From Blastopirellula retiformator (GTDB lineage Bacteria; Planctomycetota; Planctomycetia; Pirellulales; Pirellulaceae), in assembly GCF_007859755.1 (NCBI RefSeq), contig NZ_SJPF01000001.1, positions 708,234-772,233 on the forward strand: a stretch of DNA of 64,000 nucleotides. The letters run 5' to 3'. Shown in pieces: positions 27,101 to 37,277 of this stretch (position 1 is the first letter of the stretch; every line of letters starts with the position of its first letter). A model generated the notes under the pieces. That model worked only from the letters and a program-made list of their open reading frames with translations. It was not told the DNA's origin and ran no database searches. The translations under genes and the position numbers were made by a program.

Positions 27101-30100
27101 GGAGGAAATCGAGGATGCCTTTCCTGCCTCGTTCACTCAACAGGGAATGGTTTTTCACAATCGACTCGATCGCGACGAAGCCGTTTATCATGATATTTTT
27201 AGCTTTCACCTTGCCGCACCGTTTGACGAGCCAACATTTCGTCAGGCGCTCAACGGATTGATCTCGCGGCATCCGATATTGCGTGCTTCGTTTGACTTCG
27301 GCAACCACAATGCGCCGCTAGTGCTCATCCACAAAAACTCTCCTGACTCGCTTACTGTCGAAGACATTCGCTCTATTTCGCCCCAAAAGCAAGGTGTTGT
27401 CATCGACGGAGCCATCGCCGAAGAGAGAAAGACCGGCTTTGATGTCGATAAGTTGCCACTCATCCGTTTCAAGATTCATCGTCGAGGGGAGGATCAGTTT
27501 CAGTTCTTGCTCAGCTTCCATCATGCAATCATCGATGGTTGGAGCGATGCGACAATGCTGACGGAGTTGTTTTCCGATTATCTGAATCGACTGGAAGGCA
27601 AGCCACTTCGAATCTCGTCACCAGTATGTTCGTTTCGCGACTTTGTGAAGTTGGAGCTGGAAGCATCGAGGTCCGATACTGCGTTGGGCTACTGGAAAGG
27701 AGTCGTTGACGGTTGCGAGTACTTTCAGCTCAACCAGTACCATTTCATGCGTCCCCCAGCGGGTCGCAGATCCATCACGCGCAATTCGAAGTTGCCACGA
27801 CAGCATACTATTCGACTTCGATCAATCGCCCGCGAAATGGCCGTTCCATTGAAGTCCGTGTTACTTAGCGCGCATTTTCGAGCCATGTCCGAGCTGTCGG
27901 GAAAGCGTGACGTCACGACCTTTGTGGTCGCTAGTGGACGTCAGGAGGTCGAAGACGGCGACCGTGTCCTGGGGCTCTTCATCAATAGCGTTCCCGTTCG
28001 ATTGCAAGTCGATCGGTCTTGGAAACGGTTGATCGAGCAGGTCTATCGTGCCGAGTGCGACTTTCTTCCGCATCGTCGATGTCCAAACTCAATTATCAGG
28101 CAGTTCTGTCAGCATCCCATCTCGGACGTGCTATTCTATTTCACCGACTATCACATTTATCAACAGAGCCAATCTCTAAACCGCGTTGAACTCCTGGACT
28201 ATAAGCCGCATGAAGTGACAAGCTTCCCATTGACCATCAGCTTTTCCGTTGATCCTAGATCTGATGACATTGAACTCGAGATCAATGCCAATGGATTCCA
28301 ATTCAGTGAGTCGACGGTTCTTGAGATCGAATCATTGCTGCTGGCGAGTATCGAATCGGTTTCGCATTTTAAGGAGGGCCACCAGCCACCTCTTTCATGG
28401 ACGTGTGAACCCGTGATTGATACAGGTGCCAACACCAGGTTTGATGGCTCCGACTTGTCGGTTGTTGAGCTGTTCGAGTCTCAGGCGGATCAAATCCCGC
28501 AGCATACTGCCGTCACGTGCGGGAATGCTACTCAGACGTTTGCGGACGTTCGGGAGATGGCAAATCACGTTTCTTCCAACTTGATTTCCTTGGAATTGAA
28601 TCGCGAAGATCCTGTGATCGTGTGTATCCAGAGATGCCTGGAATTGCCGGCGATCATTCTTGGAATCATGCGAGCTGGTGGAGTCTACGTTCCGGTCAGC
28701 CCGGACACGCCTCCAGCTCGACTGCGCGAAATCGCATGTCGTCTGCGCCCGAGATTACTCGTCACTAACGCACAGGACGAGTTGTGCGGTATGAACTTGC
28801 ATGATGGCAGCTTATCACCGGAAACCAAGATTATTGAGTTGGCAGACCTGTTGGCAGAGGGTGGAGCTTTCACGAAATCAACTACGATCACGCAGCAGTC
28901 ACTTGCTTACACAATATTTACATCAGGCACGACCGGTCAGCCTAAGGGCGTCATGATCAACCATGAATCATTGACAAACCGCCTGCTGTGGATGAAGGCA
29001 GAGTACGTGGTCACAAGAGATGATCATATATTGCACAAGACACCCATGACGTTCGACGTATCCGTGTGGGAATTGCTTTTGCCGTTGATTAGCGGTGCGA
29101 GGTTAGTCATCGCATTGCCCGATGCGCACAAGAATCCTCGCGAACTCTGTTCTCTGATAGAGGCACAAGCCGTCTCGATTGTGCACTTTGTCCCTACACT
29201 TCTATCCGAGTTTCTCCACGACATTCCGGCTAGTTGTCGCTTGCCAAGGCTTCGCGTCCTGATCTGTAGTGGAGAAGAATTAACTAATCGAGCGTGTGAG
29301 TTGCTTCACGAAAGACTTCCAAGCGTCGACATCGTAAACTTGTATGGGCCAACCGAAGCTACTATTGACGTGTCTGCCCATCGCTATGTGTTTCCCGAAC
29401 AACCGCCCATTCCGATCGGGCGCGCCATCGACAATGTAACCCTTTGCGTTCTGGACGATTTGGTTCCCGTCGCTCCGGGGGGCCATGGGGAACTGTGCAT
29501 TGGCGGTGTTGCTGTTGCGCGTGGCTACTTCAACCAGCCCGATTTGACGGCTGAGCGATTCGTTCCCGATCCCTTCGGACGGCCCGGCTCTCGGATGTAT
29601 CGAACCGGCGACATCGCTCGAACCTTGCCCAGCGGCGAGATTGCTTACCTTGGAAGGTCGGACCGGCAGGTGAAGGTCCTAGGTGTTCGAATCGAGCTCG
29701 AGGAGGTCGAACGAGTTTTGCGAAGTCACGTGGGCGTTTCGGATGTTGCGGCAGTCCTTTATCAAAACAAGGCCGGCGAACACCAGCAGATCGTCGTCTT
29801 TGTTGTGAAATCCGATCCATCATTATCGGTCAACGCAATCAACCATCACTATCGCGAGCACCTTACGTCGGTCGTACCCGCAGTCATCTTTCTCGATCAA
29901 CTTCCAAGGCTTGCATCGGGGAAAATTGATCGTAGCAATCTACCGGACCCAACTAAGTTGTTGTCCGAGCGAACCGTTGCGCAGCCGGCGTCGGGGACTG
30001 AGCAGGTGGTGGCGCGCATCTGGAAAGAGGTGTTGGGACTTGAATTTGTGGGTCGTGAGGACAACTTCTTTCAACTCGGCGGTAATTCGCTCGAGTTGAT

Positions 30101-31724
30101 GCGTGTGTCTGCTAGGTTGAAATCGGAATTGGGAGCCGACGTATCGATCAAAGACTTGTATGGGTGCAACGATCTTGCAGAATGCGCCTCCATTACACAG
30201 AAATCGGATAACTGGGATCAATATGATCCAGGGCATCAGATTCAAACGAAAGAGGGCGGGCGTTTTGAGGCCTCGTTGTCGCAAGAGGGAATTTGGATCG
30301 CCATCAATTCTGGGCGGGCCTCGAACAGCGGTTTTCAGATACCCGTGTTGTTGGAGTGCGAGGGTGAGTTGGACCTCACCTCCCTAGAACGTAGCGTGCA
30401 GCATCTTGACCGGCTTTATCCTGCGTTGCGTTCGCGCTTTTGCAATGATTCGGGCAGTCTTTCGTTTGAGATTATCGACAACCCAACTCCGAATCGAATT
30501 GTGATGTGTCGCGGTGAGGAGGTTGATTTTCGAGGATGGATCGACAACCAATTGGAAAGTCTGAATGATCTGGAGACAGGATGCCTGTTTGGTGTCTCGG
30601 TCGTTCAACATTCGCCCTCACGGTTTGACGTTCTGATCGTCGTGCATCACATCGTTGCTGACGGATGGTCGATGCAAGTGCTACTCAACGATCTCTGCGA
30701 AACGTATGAGTGTATAGTCAATGGCAGATCCACCCGAGCAACCTGCGAGCCCAACTACTGCGAGTTGGATCGATTGGCCGCTGATCGCAGGAAGTTTGAA
30801 AGAGGTGATTGGAATTCCGACCTAAATTGGTGGCAACAGAGACTAAGTGAATTTCGAGATATTCCGTTGGCGAAGAATCCGTGTCTGGCGGCGACGAATC
30901 GCGTTAGTGCCGAAACACAAGAAAGGCACGCTGATGCGGAATCGAACGGGGAGTATCGAACGCAAGAATTGAGTCTTTCGCTTAGTGCTCGCGCGACAGA
31001 ATACGCTCAAGCAAATCACGCTTCTTCCTTCGCCGTGATGTTACACAGTTTCTTTCAACTACTTTCATTCTACACAGAAGAACGTGATCTTGTCGTAGGG
31101 ACGGATGTTGCTCGTCAGCCGGGCAACCAGGATACAGTTGGATGTTTCACCAATCAGATGCCGATTCGACACGAGCTAGATTGGGAAGATACTTACGAGG
31201 ATTCGTTCGGCAAGTTTCGGCGTTCATTGTCGAAGAGTATCGAACACGCGGAGGTTCCCTATGAATTGGTGCTCAGACACGTTGCTGCGTCGAGACCACA
31301 GGGCGCAACGCTCTTCAACGTCAAGTTCGTACAACAACCAATATCGATGTCGGTCCGACACGCTGCGGGAGTCTCGTTTCATCCTCGATTCGTATGCGTT
31401 GAACCGAAGTGGGACTTGCTCGTCGATGTATTCGACAATGGCGGTCAAACTCAACTGGTGGCAACATTCGACGCAGAGTTCCTTGAAGGCGATTTGGTCA
31501 GCGAATTGCTGGAGTCCTTTCGCTTCTTGTTGGAAACGAGTCTAGCCGATGTGGCGGCGACCGGTGAACGCCTTCGAAGTCTTGTGCTGGGTCATGTGCG
31601 CCGGCGAGAGCAGAAATCACTCGAACGTCTGGATTCTTGTGCTCGTGCCTTGTTACAAAAGCATGTTCAAAAGAGAGCCGGCGCCCCTCAATCCTCTGGT
31701 GCTGATCATGAAGAAGAACGTTAA
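24150..31724 (+). CDS. NRPS-2: C*-A(Asn)-PCP-C-A(Ser)-PCP-C
   Basis: A 2524-residue NRPS. The start is TTG 24150 inside the end of asnB; the C-domain opening RISPQQRHLAELL follows at once and supports it. The N-terminal C* domain (about 1-380) has LPAICCD at 101-107 where HHxxxD is expected, so it has no catalytic histidine. A3 about 400-880: code D-L-T-K-I-G-E-V-G-K, nearly identical to the Asn code, D235 equivalent D582. PCP Ser924. C about 960-1400 with intact HHAIIDG at 1124. A4 about 1420-1930: code D-V-W-H-I-S-L-I-D-K, nearly identical to Ser, D1636. PCP Ser1980. Terminal C about 2020-2460 with HHIVADG at 2166. The protein ends with a charged tail and overlaps the dioxygenase gene. No E or TE domain. 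Confidence 0.93.
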   Translation: MHYTKFATYRISPQQRHLAELLLGDVPMRMRILVNGLLDGARLEAAVDAVCQRHEILTSRFDLAESSGWPLQTVTQEHRCITLTYQEAESHDGIHRVDLELPAICCDAASLRVLFSEIVDEYESPGPIPPPALQYAQFAEWQLGGDRKEFSKSSRRTFRLPFEIESKGVGDDPQTYSIGLVCRREDIQHVDVEDILVSAWCAALSRFVETDPLICSVFDDGRIFPELLGCVGPIARYLNVSVSSPDSDFSDYVERVALQLQKKFDNPIFELPGSDIGFAYRERTGEEVVKSRRWQLEELSDSPSQFKIALKCAQSESGILGAIQFDRSKLDVGLVASISGVFKTFLGASLKSPLRAVQSIGLCSPNQFDQEHAHLTSSDGVSLGGQFVTNVYDAFHAQVQLGGQRVALSSGDQSISFEELDVRVRCIAGWLVDNGLCLEQFVVLCHLDSAEFVTAALAVMCAGGAFVPISDESPPSFINAIEKQLKPAFILTSDSAYEGFSNAATIVQCLSDIPSSVLVREVEQNAKGRNLAYCLFTSGSSGRPKGVGVSHRSLLQYLGNAERHYFGHSNKSSVLHTSISADLTITSYLGPLVTGGSVECLPSGTGIDRLNALTRCKSKFGVLKMTPSHLRALTGAIANCPAFKSVHTLILGGEGLLGADISEWRAEYPKCKIINEYGPTESTVGCSLFEVSARLEKIPIGTAMDGCEIFILDQDLNPLPVGITGDLYIAGNALARGYLGDPALTAIRFVPHPRRSGQRIYKSGDLARKRPDGQIEFCGRIDDQMKVRGHRVSVSDVEYSIRQLDAIADVAVVAKGNGESEVSLAAYVVLKHREVHRDAKLRELLGEVLLDFMIPNELHVVDSIPYTVSGKVNRAQLIEQSGSDAQRSHPPRGVEEVLASLWAQVLGTEEIDSGADFFRLGGDSIRAVQVATLARKRGLSLSTENLYQTPVLRELARTLRAGNEQIESTLPFDLIDANEHPNLPEEIEDAFPASFTQQGMVFHNRLDRDEAVYHDIFSFHLAAPFDEPTFRQALNGLISRHPILRASFDFGNHNAPLVLIHKNSPDSLTVEDIRSISPQKQGVVIDGAIAEERKTGFDVDKLPLIRFKIHRRGEDQFQFLLSFHHAIIDGWSDATMLTELFSDYLNRLEGKPLRISSPVCSFRDFVKLELEASRSDTALGYWKGVVDGCEYFQLNQYHFMRPPAGRRSITRNSKLPRQHTIRLRSIAREMAVPLKSVLLSAHFRAMSELSGKRDVTTFVVASGRQEVEDGDRVLGLFINSVPVRLQVDRSWKRLIEQVYRAECDFLPHRRCPNSIIRQFCQHPISDVLFYFTDYHIYQQSQSLNRVELLDYKPHEVTSFPLTISFSVDPRSDDIELEINANGFQFSESTVLEIESLLLASIESVSHFKEGHQPPLSWTCEPVIDTGANTRFDGSDLSVVELFESQADQIPQHTAVTCGNATQTFADVREMANHVSSNLISLELNREDPVIVCIQRCLELPAIILGIMRAGGVYVPVSPDTPPARLREIACRLRPRLLVTNAQDELCGMNLHDGSLSPETKIIELADLLAEGGAFTKSTTITQQSLAYTIFTSGTTGQPKGVMINHESLTNRLLWMKAEYVVTRDDHILHKTPMTFDVSVWELLLPLISGARLVIALPDAHKNPRELCSLIEAQAVSIVHFVPTLLSEFLHDIPASCRLPRLRVLICSGEELTNRACELLHERLPSVDIVNLYGPTEATIDVSAHRYVFPEQPPIPIGRAIDNVTLCVLDDLVPVAPGGHGELCIGGVAVARGYFNQPDLTAERFVPDPFGRPGSRMYRTGDIARTLPSGEIAYLGRSDRQVKVLGVRIELEEVERVLRSHVGVSDVAAVLYQNKAGEHQQIVVFVVKSDPSLSVNAINHHYREHLTSVVPAVIFLDQLPRLASGKIDRSNLPDPTKLLSERTVAQPASGTEQVVARIWKEVLGLEFVGREDNFFQLGGNSLELMRVSARLKSELGADVSIKDLYGCNDLAECASITQKSDNWDQYDPGHQIQTKEGGRFEASLSQEGIWIAINSGRASNSGFQIPVLLECEGELDLTSLERSVQHLDRLYPALRSRFCNDSGSLSFEIIDNPTPNRIVMCRGEEVDFRGWIDNQLESLNDLETGCLFGVSVVQHSPSRFDVLIVVHHIVADGWSMQVLLNDLCETYECIVNGRSTRATCEPNYCELDRLAADRRKFERGDWNSDLNWWQQRLSEFRDIPLAKNPCLAATNRVSAETQERHADAESNGEYRTQELSLSLSARATEYAQANHASSFAVMLHSFFQLLSFYTEERDLVVGTDVARQPGNQDTVGCFTNQMPIRHELDWEDTYEDSFGKFRRSLSKSIEHAEVPYELVLRHVAASRPQGATLFNVKFVQQPISMSVRHAAGVSFHPRFVCVEPKWDLLVDVFDNGGQTQLVATFDAEFLEGDLVSELLESFRFLLETSLADVAATGERLRSLVLGHVRRREQKSLERLDSCARALLQKHVQKRAGAPQSSGADHEEER

Positions 31725-32715
31725 TCAAAGTCTCGCCTCGCCTGACGCTTTCCGACGACGTCCCTCGCAAGCTGAGCCAACCGAGCATCATTATCAGGAG
31801 TGCGACAGCCAGGGCTTCGTTTTCGTCGTCGAGTCCACGTTTCCCGGCGGTCTCGAGTGGTTTGCTTCGAATCGAAATTGGATTCATGCGAAATTGAAAG
31901 AACATGGTGCAATCATCTTTCGCGGCTTTACAAATCAGGCTGCTTCCGAATTTCATGATTGGATGATCACGGTTTGCAGTAGGACACTCAAGTATGAAGG
32001 CAGGTCATCCCCTCGAACGAAAGTATTTGAAAACGTCTACACGTCGACTGACTATCCGCCGGATCGACGCATTCCTTTCCACAACGAAAGCTCTTATCGA
32101 AGAGAGTTTCCAACGTTTATCGCATTTTATTGTGCGAGACCAGCCGAAGGCGGCGGACAGACGGGGCTCGTGCGTACCGACCAAATGTTAGGCCGAATAC
32201 CGGAGTCAATCCGTTTGAGATTTGAAGAACGTAAATGGATGTACGTGCGAAACTTTCAGCCGGGGGTTGGGATGTCCTGGCAAGAGTCATTTTGTACGGA
32301 CGACAAAGCGCAAATCGAAGCGCATTGCCGTCGCGAATCGATGACGTTTCAATGGTTGTCGAACGTGCATCTTCAAACAAGAGCGATTCGCGATCCAATC
32401 ATTGTGCACCCAGTTACCGGCGAAAAGTGCTGGTTCAATCACGCGTGCTTTTTCCACAGGACAAGTCTTGATCCTGATATACGCGCAATGCTGGAGGAAC
32501 AGTTGGGCGTCGAGTATCTTCCAACCAATTCGTTTTATGGCGATGGCGGTGAGATTGATGCGAAGACCATCGATCAGATTCGCCAGGCATATCTGGTCAA
32601 CAGTGTTAACATCGAGTGGCAAACAGGCGACCTATTGCTTGTCGACAACATCATGACAGCCCACTGCAGAGCACCTTACCAGGGAAATCGGCTGATCTAT
32701 GCTGCAATGGCGTGA
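31708..32715 (+). CDS. SyrP/TauD-like Fe(II)/2-oxoglutarate dioxygenase, probable beta-hydroxylase
   Basis: A 335-residue protein. The frame is open upstream into NRPS-2; ATG 31708 gives the usual family length and overlaps NRPS-2 by 17 nt. The facial triad is visible: HNESSY (H125, E127) and distal H319 in TAHCRAPYQGNR, with R328 placed to bind 2-oxoglutarate. LKEHGAIIFRGF near residue 50 is typical of the TauD/SyrP group. SyrP and relatives hydroxylate the beta carbon of Asp, Asn or other residues, free or tethered to a carrier protein. Adjacent Asn- and Ser-activating modules make beta-hydroxy-Asn the likeliest product, by inference. It ends 7 bp from the convergent stop of NRPS-3. Confidence 0.88.
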   Translation: MKKNVNQSLASPDAFRRRPSQAEPTEHHYQECDSQGFVFVVESTFPGGLEWFASNRNWIHAKLKEHGAIIFRGFTNQAASEFHDWMITVCSRTLKYEGRSSPRTKVFENVYTSTDYPPDRRIPFHNESSYRREFPTFIAFYCARPAEGGGQTGLVRTDQMLGRIPESIRLRFEERKWMYVRNFQPGVGMSWQESFCTDDKAQIEAHCRRESMTFQWLSNVHLQTRAIRDPIIVHPVTGEKCWFNHACFFHRTSLDPDIRAMLEEQLGVEYLPTNSFYGDGGEIDAKTIDQIRQAYLVNSVNIEWQTGDLLLVDNIMTAHCRAPYQGNRLIYAAMA

Positions 32716-32722
32716 GCGGTGG

Positions 32723-35700
32723 TTACGAATTTGGTATATTGCCTATCTCCGCGAGCAAATCTTCCAAGGAATGCTCCAGTGATTCCACAATTCGGCGTAC
32801 ACGAGAGTTCTCTAAATCGGCCGTTTTGTAGTCAACGATCAATTGAAGATCCGGTTTGAGATCGAGCACTTCAAACCAAATTTTTGTAAAAGTAGGCACG
32901 TAGCTTGGGACGTCGAGCGATTGGCCAGCCCATTCAGCATGCAACGATTCTTCTCGGAGTCCTCTTTCCCAATGCTCGAAACTTTGAAACACAAACATGA
33001 TCGGAGCTAAGTTCTGTAAATCGAATCCCGCACTACCCTCCAAGCTCGAAGCAACCAAGCCAATTGGCGCAAGTTGATGCTCCTCCGCGCTCAGCATCTC
33101 CTCCCGAGTTCGCAAAACCAATTCGGAAGGGCCGCAATCATTAGTGTCAACCCGAAGGATGACTGGATTGGAGAATGGGCCGATAACGCGGTCTAATCCG
33201 GGAATCGTTCTGCCATCCATTACTGTTCCCACTGTGACAATTCCTTCTTCGGTGTAGTCACGTGTCGCGTGGCAGATGCCGGCGACAATCATCTGCGCCA
33301 CCGTCCAACGTTTGCTCTTTGCTGTTCGTTGAATTCGGTCCGTCAATCCAGTACACAGCGAATGCACATGCCTGGAAACGGAAAACTGTTCGGCGACGTC
33401 AGATGGAACTCGGTTTCCAAATCGCATCGTGCAGAGGTTGTTTTCGAGCTTGTCGCGCCACCAGGATACATTTGGGAAAATGACCGTGTCAAAGTGTTCA
33501 TGTTCCCAGGACGCGTAATCCGCATATTGGAAGGGAATTTTCGGAAGACGAACGCGTTCGTGATTCACCAAGGCCAGGTATGAATCGATCAGTTCCTGGC
33601 CGATGACGTTCAGTGACCAACCATCTGCCACGAAATGATGGACAACGAGGATAAATACATGCGTAATAGCGTCAATTTTGAGCAGGACAAACCGTATGGG
33701 CAACGAGTCCGTCACATCGATGGCCTGTTCCGAGTACCACTGAATGGTGCGGTTGCATTCCATCTCGCGTATCGAAGGCGGGAACAAAGATAGGTCGATG
33801 AACTCCACGGGGGTATCCGGTACTCCGGAAAGTTGCAGCTTGGGTGCGTCGTCTTTGTTGATAACTCGGCTTCTCAGAATGTCGTGCCTTTGGAGAATGG
33901 ACTTGCAACTCTCGGAAACCACGTCGTACTCGATTGGCCCGGACAGCTTGACGATGGCGTTGATGTTGCAAAAACACGGTTCGGAAAACGCTTCGACTGC
34001 ACGCAAGAGTTCCTGTTGATTAAATGAAAGGTCGCGCAGCGTATCCCAGCGTCTTCGTGGACTGCTGGGGCTGTCTTCTTTGACTCCAATACTCTCCAGC
34101 TCATTTGCCAGCGACTGAATCGTTGGGAAATCAAAGAGAACTCGAACCGGGACCTTCAGCCCGAGCGTGGCCTGAATGCGAGTCATGATGCGGGCGGCTA
34201 ACAACGAATGCCCGCCCATCATGAAAAAGTTGTCGTGAATTCCCAGCGAAGAGACCTTCAAGACATCAGTCCAAATTTCGCACAACAACTTTTCCGTCGA
34301 CGTGGCTGGTGGAGAAGCAGACTCACCCTCTCTCTCGGTCCATTTTGAGAGTTCCTTTCGATCGATTTTTCCATGAGTCGTCAATGGAAATCTGGAGACC
34401 GTTTGGATCCGGCTGGGAACCATATACTGTGGAAGGATTGTTGAAATGTGCTCTTGCAACTGCTTTGCCGAGGCCGATGAAGTGACGTACGCAACGAGTG
34501 CGGGAAGTTCAGAGGCGTCAACGTAAGTCAAGACAACCGCAGTTTCGACGTCATGATGGGATTCGAGTGCGGCTTCGATCTCTCGCAACTCAATGCGATA
34601 TCCTCTCACCTTCACCTGGCTATCGGATCGCCCCAGCACCACAATTCTGTTGTTTGCATCGCGTCTTGCGAGATCCCCGGTTCGGTACAGCCTTTGTCCG
34701 GCAAACTCTGGATTCGGATCTGGAACGAAAGCTGCGGCGGTCAAGTCGGGTCTGTCGAAATAACCACGTGCCAGCCCAACGCCGCCAATGCACAGCTCTC
34801 CGATCGTTCCGTTAGCGCATTCTTGCAAGTCGTCGTTGACCACGATCAGCCGAGTGTCGTGGAGTGGGCAACCGATGGAAACATCGTCGCCCACATCCGT
34901 CGTGAGGTCGGAGTAACTTGTCCAAACGGTTGCCTCGGTCGGTCCATAAACATTCCAAGCCGTTCCGGCGCCGGCAAGCGTTTTGGCGAGATCGACCGAA
35001 AGTGCATCGCCGCCACAGAGAATTCGCAAGCCGTCAGGGAGGCGTTGTTCTCCCTCAATCAAAAGACGCCATCCGACCGGTGTGGCTTGGACGATCGTGA
35101 CTCTTTTGGTGTGTATTAGATCAATGAGCCGGGCCGAGTCGGCTCGGTCGGTTGATGGAGCGATCACCACTCGTGCCCCCGCCCACAGTGGCAAGAAGTA
35201 CTCGAGAAGTGAGATGTCAAAACTTGCCGGGCTTATCGCGAGTACTGCGTCGCTGGGTTTCGGTAGCACGAATTTCGCAATGGATTTGAGTAGATTGCTA
35301 ATCGCACCGTGTGTGACCATCACGCCCTTCGAATCACCGGTCGATCCGGACGTAAACATCAGAAACGCGACCTGCCCCGGCAGCGTAATGGAGTGTATCA
35401 ATTCACGCGAGCATCTTTCATCATCGGAACAGAATCTTGGTTCAATGATTTCGCTCGGGTCAATTAGTTTCAGGCCTTTTGTAACCGACGACAGCAGGTC
35501 ATCACGCGCGGCGACAATGAATTTGGCGTCGGACGCCTCGATGTGCTTTCTTAGACGTTGAGGAGGATCCTCGTGATTTAAGGGAACTGCCGTTCCACCA
35601 GCTACGATGACACCGAGCAAAGCAATCGGCAAAGCCTCGCAAGGAGGGAGGCACACGGCAACAGCCTCTTCCGCCTGAATTCTCTCTCGCGACAGGGCAC

Positions 35701-37276
35701 CTGCGATTCGTCCAATTCGTGCCCTGAGGTCGCGATATTCTAGTTGGCTCCGCGGTGTTTCGATCGCGACTTCGTCACCACGGTCTTGCGCTTGACGGAG
35801 GATTTGATCGTGGAATCCTTGAAAGAAGAACGTTTTGTCGCTCTTGACGACGCGTTCGTTGTGATGAACAAGAACGCTGGACGAATATGCGCGTTTGGTT
35901 TGACTCGTAAGCAATCGCTCGATCATGCAACGCATATCGTGTTCAATTTGAGTGACATCGTGAACCGAAAACAGCGATTCGTTGTGTTGCAACACAATTC
36001 TGAATTGATCGAGTCCCGTGACGAGTGAGCCTTGCAAATCGGCGGTTGTGAAGGGATTCTCTACTTCGCGAATCTCCATGTTCATGGATGCAAAACGATC
36101 AGTGGCCGACCTGACTTCACGCTGCAGAAACAGCAATCGCATCCAGGAAAGATCGCTCAGGAGCTGTGGGACGTCTTCAACCACTGCTTCAATGGGAACA
36201 TCACGAAGATGCGCGGCAGATAGCAAGGAATCGCGAATCTGTCTTACGACGGATTGAAAATCAACCTTAGGGTGATTCTGAACGCGAACGCGAATGGGAA
36301 TCAGGTTGTGAAAGCAGCCAACCAGTCCTTCGGTTTGGGCATTGCGGTTCGATATTAGCGTTCCAATTAGGCGATCTTGGCGTCCGCTAACCGAGGAAAG
36401 GGCGACTGCGAAGGAAGATAAGGCAATAATGAAAGGAGTTGTCGAGAGCTCCCGTGCCAAGTCGCGGATTTGATTCGATTGGGCAATGGAGAATTCAAAC
36501 TCTCGGCGGCAGAATTCCTTGACCCGTTGTCCGAGTTGCTCTGTTTGGGGCGCATACCCGTTGAGTTCTGATCGCCAGAACTTCGTTGCGTCGTCCGCAC
36601 GATGCGAGGTAACGTTGTCGCGTTCCCACAAAGTAAAGTCTGCAAATTGAATTGGAAGCTGTGGGAGCGATTCCTGTTTCTTGCTTGAGTGAGCCTCATA
36701 CAAATGGCTTAGTTCACCAAGGGCGATGACCATCGATATCTCATCGGATACAAGGTGGTGAATCACGATAACAATTTCAAACTCGTCAGGACCCAGCCGA
36801 ATCGCTGACATGCGAACTGTTTCTCCATTCTCCAAATCGAATGGGCGGTCGATCTCCTCGGCACAAAAGCCGTCCAGACGTTCGGAGTCCTCGGAGCCAA
36901 GTCCGGAAAAATCTTCCCAACGCACGGTTTCGGGCGATTCGGCGAGCGGGACTTGAATAGGATCGATACCCCGGCACAGAATCGCTGTTCTCAAGACTTC
37001 GTGTCGCTGAGTCCATTGGCGGAACGCAACCTCAAGAGATTCTCGGTTCAGCGCTCCGCGAACCTGGGCGCGGCACGCTAAATGGAGGGCTCGCTCGCTC
37101 TCGGTGTTCAATCCCAATGTCCACAGTCGCTGCTGAGCGAATGACAAGGGAATTGATTGGCCCGGGTCTCGCGGACGAACCGAAGTCTGCTGAACGGACA
37201 ATTGGTGTAAGCGTTTGAAATACAACGCGCGTTTTTCAGGAGTAAGCTTCGATAACCTCTGTGCAATCTCGTCCAC
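32723..37276 (-). CDS. NRPS-3: C-A(Gly)-PCP-C
   Basis: A 1517-residue NRPS. It opens with a short helix (LSKLTPEKRALYFKRLHQL) typical of NRPS N-terminal linkers and also found on the monooxygenase at 47318. C about 40-470 with HHLVSDE at 173-179. A about 490-985: code D-I-L-Q-L-G-V-V-W-K, close to Gly, D235 equivalent D687; core TSGSTGDSKGVM. PCP Ser1024 (MGGHSL). Terminal C about 1075-1510 with intact HHFVADG at 1213. Start is GTG at 37276, 1 nt after the methyltransferase stop, so the two are one operon. Having a complete C domain after the last PCP and no TE, it either hands on to another protein or releases the chain by condensation. Confidence 0.92.
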   Translation of the reverse strand: MDEIAQRLSKLTPEKRALYFKRLHQLSVQQTSVRPRDPGQSIPLSFAQQRLWTLGLNTESERALHLACRAQVRGALNRESLEVAFRQWTQRHEVLRTAILCRGIDPIQVPLAESPETVRWEDFSGLGSEDSERLDGFCAEEIDRPFDLENGETVRMSAIRLGPDEFEIVIVIHHLVSDEISMVIALGELSHLYEAHSSKKQESLPQLPIQFADFTLWERDNVTSHRADDATKFWRSELNGYAPQTEQLGQRVKEFCRREFEFSIAQSNQIRDLARELSTTPFIIALSSFAVALSSVSGRQDRLIGTLISNRNAQTEGLVGCFHNLIPIRVRVQNHPKVDFQSVVRQIRDSLLSAAHLRDVPIEAVVEDVPQLLSDLSWMRLLFLQREVRSATDRFASMNMEIREVENPFTTADLQGSLVTGLDQFRIVLQHNESLFSVHDVTQIEHDMRCMIERLLTSQTKRAYSSSVLVHHNERVVKSDKTFFFQGFHDQILRQAQDRGDEVAIETPRSQLEYRDLRARIGRIAGALSRERIQAEEAVAVCLPPCEALPIALLGVIVAGGTAVPLNHEDPPQRLRKHIEASDAKFIVAARDDLLSSVTKGLKLIDPSEIIEPRFCSDDERCSRELIHSITLPGQVAFLMFTSGSTGDSKGVMVTHGAISNLLKSIAKFVLPKPSDAVLAISPASFDISLLEYFLPLWAGARVVIAPSTDRADSARLIDLIHTKRVTIVQATPVGWRLLIEGEQRLPDGLRILCGGDALSVDLAKTLAGAGTAWNVYGPTEATVWTSYSDLTTDVGDDVSIGCPLHDTRLIVVNDDLQECANGTIGELCIGGVGLARGYFDRPDLTAAAFVPDPNPEFAGQRLYRTGDLARRDANNRIVVLGRSDSQVKVRGYRIELREIEAALESHHDVETAVVLTYVDASELPALVAYVTSSASAKQLQEHISTILPQYMVPSRIQTVSRFPLTTHGKIDRKELSKWTEREGESASPPATSTEKLLCEIWTDVLKVSSLGIHDNFFMMGGHSLLAARIMTRIQATLGLKVPVRVLFDFPTIQSLANELESIGVKEDSPSSPRRRWDTLRDLSFNQQELLRAVEAFSEPCFCNINAIVKLSGPIEYDVVSESCKSILQRHDILRSRVINKDDAPKLQLSGVPDTPVEFIDLSLFPPSIREMECNRTIQWYSEQAIDVTDSLPIRFVLLKIDAITHVFILVVHHFVADGWSLNVIGQELIDSYLALVNHERVRLPKIPFQYADYASWEHEHFDTVIFPNVSWWRDKLENNLCTMRFGNRVPSDVAEQFSVSRHVHSLCTGLTDRIQRTAKSKRWTVAQMIVAGICHATRDYTEEGIVTVGTVMDGRTIPGLDRVIGPFSNPVILRVDTNDCGPSELVLRTREEMLSAEEHQLAPIGLVASSLEGSAGFDLQNLAPIMFVFQSFEHWERGLREESLHAEWAGQSLDVPSYVPTFTKIWFEVLDLKPDLQLIVDYKTADLENSRVRRIVESLEHSLEDLLAEIGNIPNS

Positions 37277-37277
37277 A

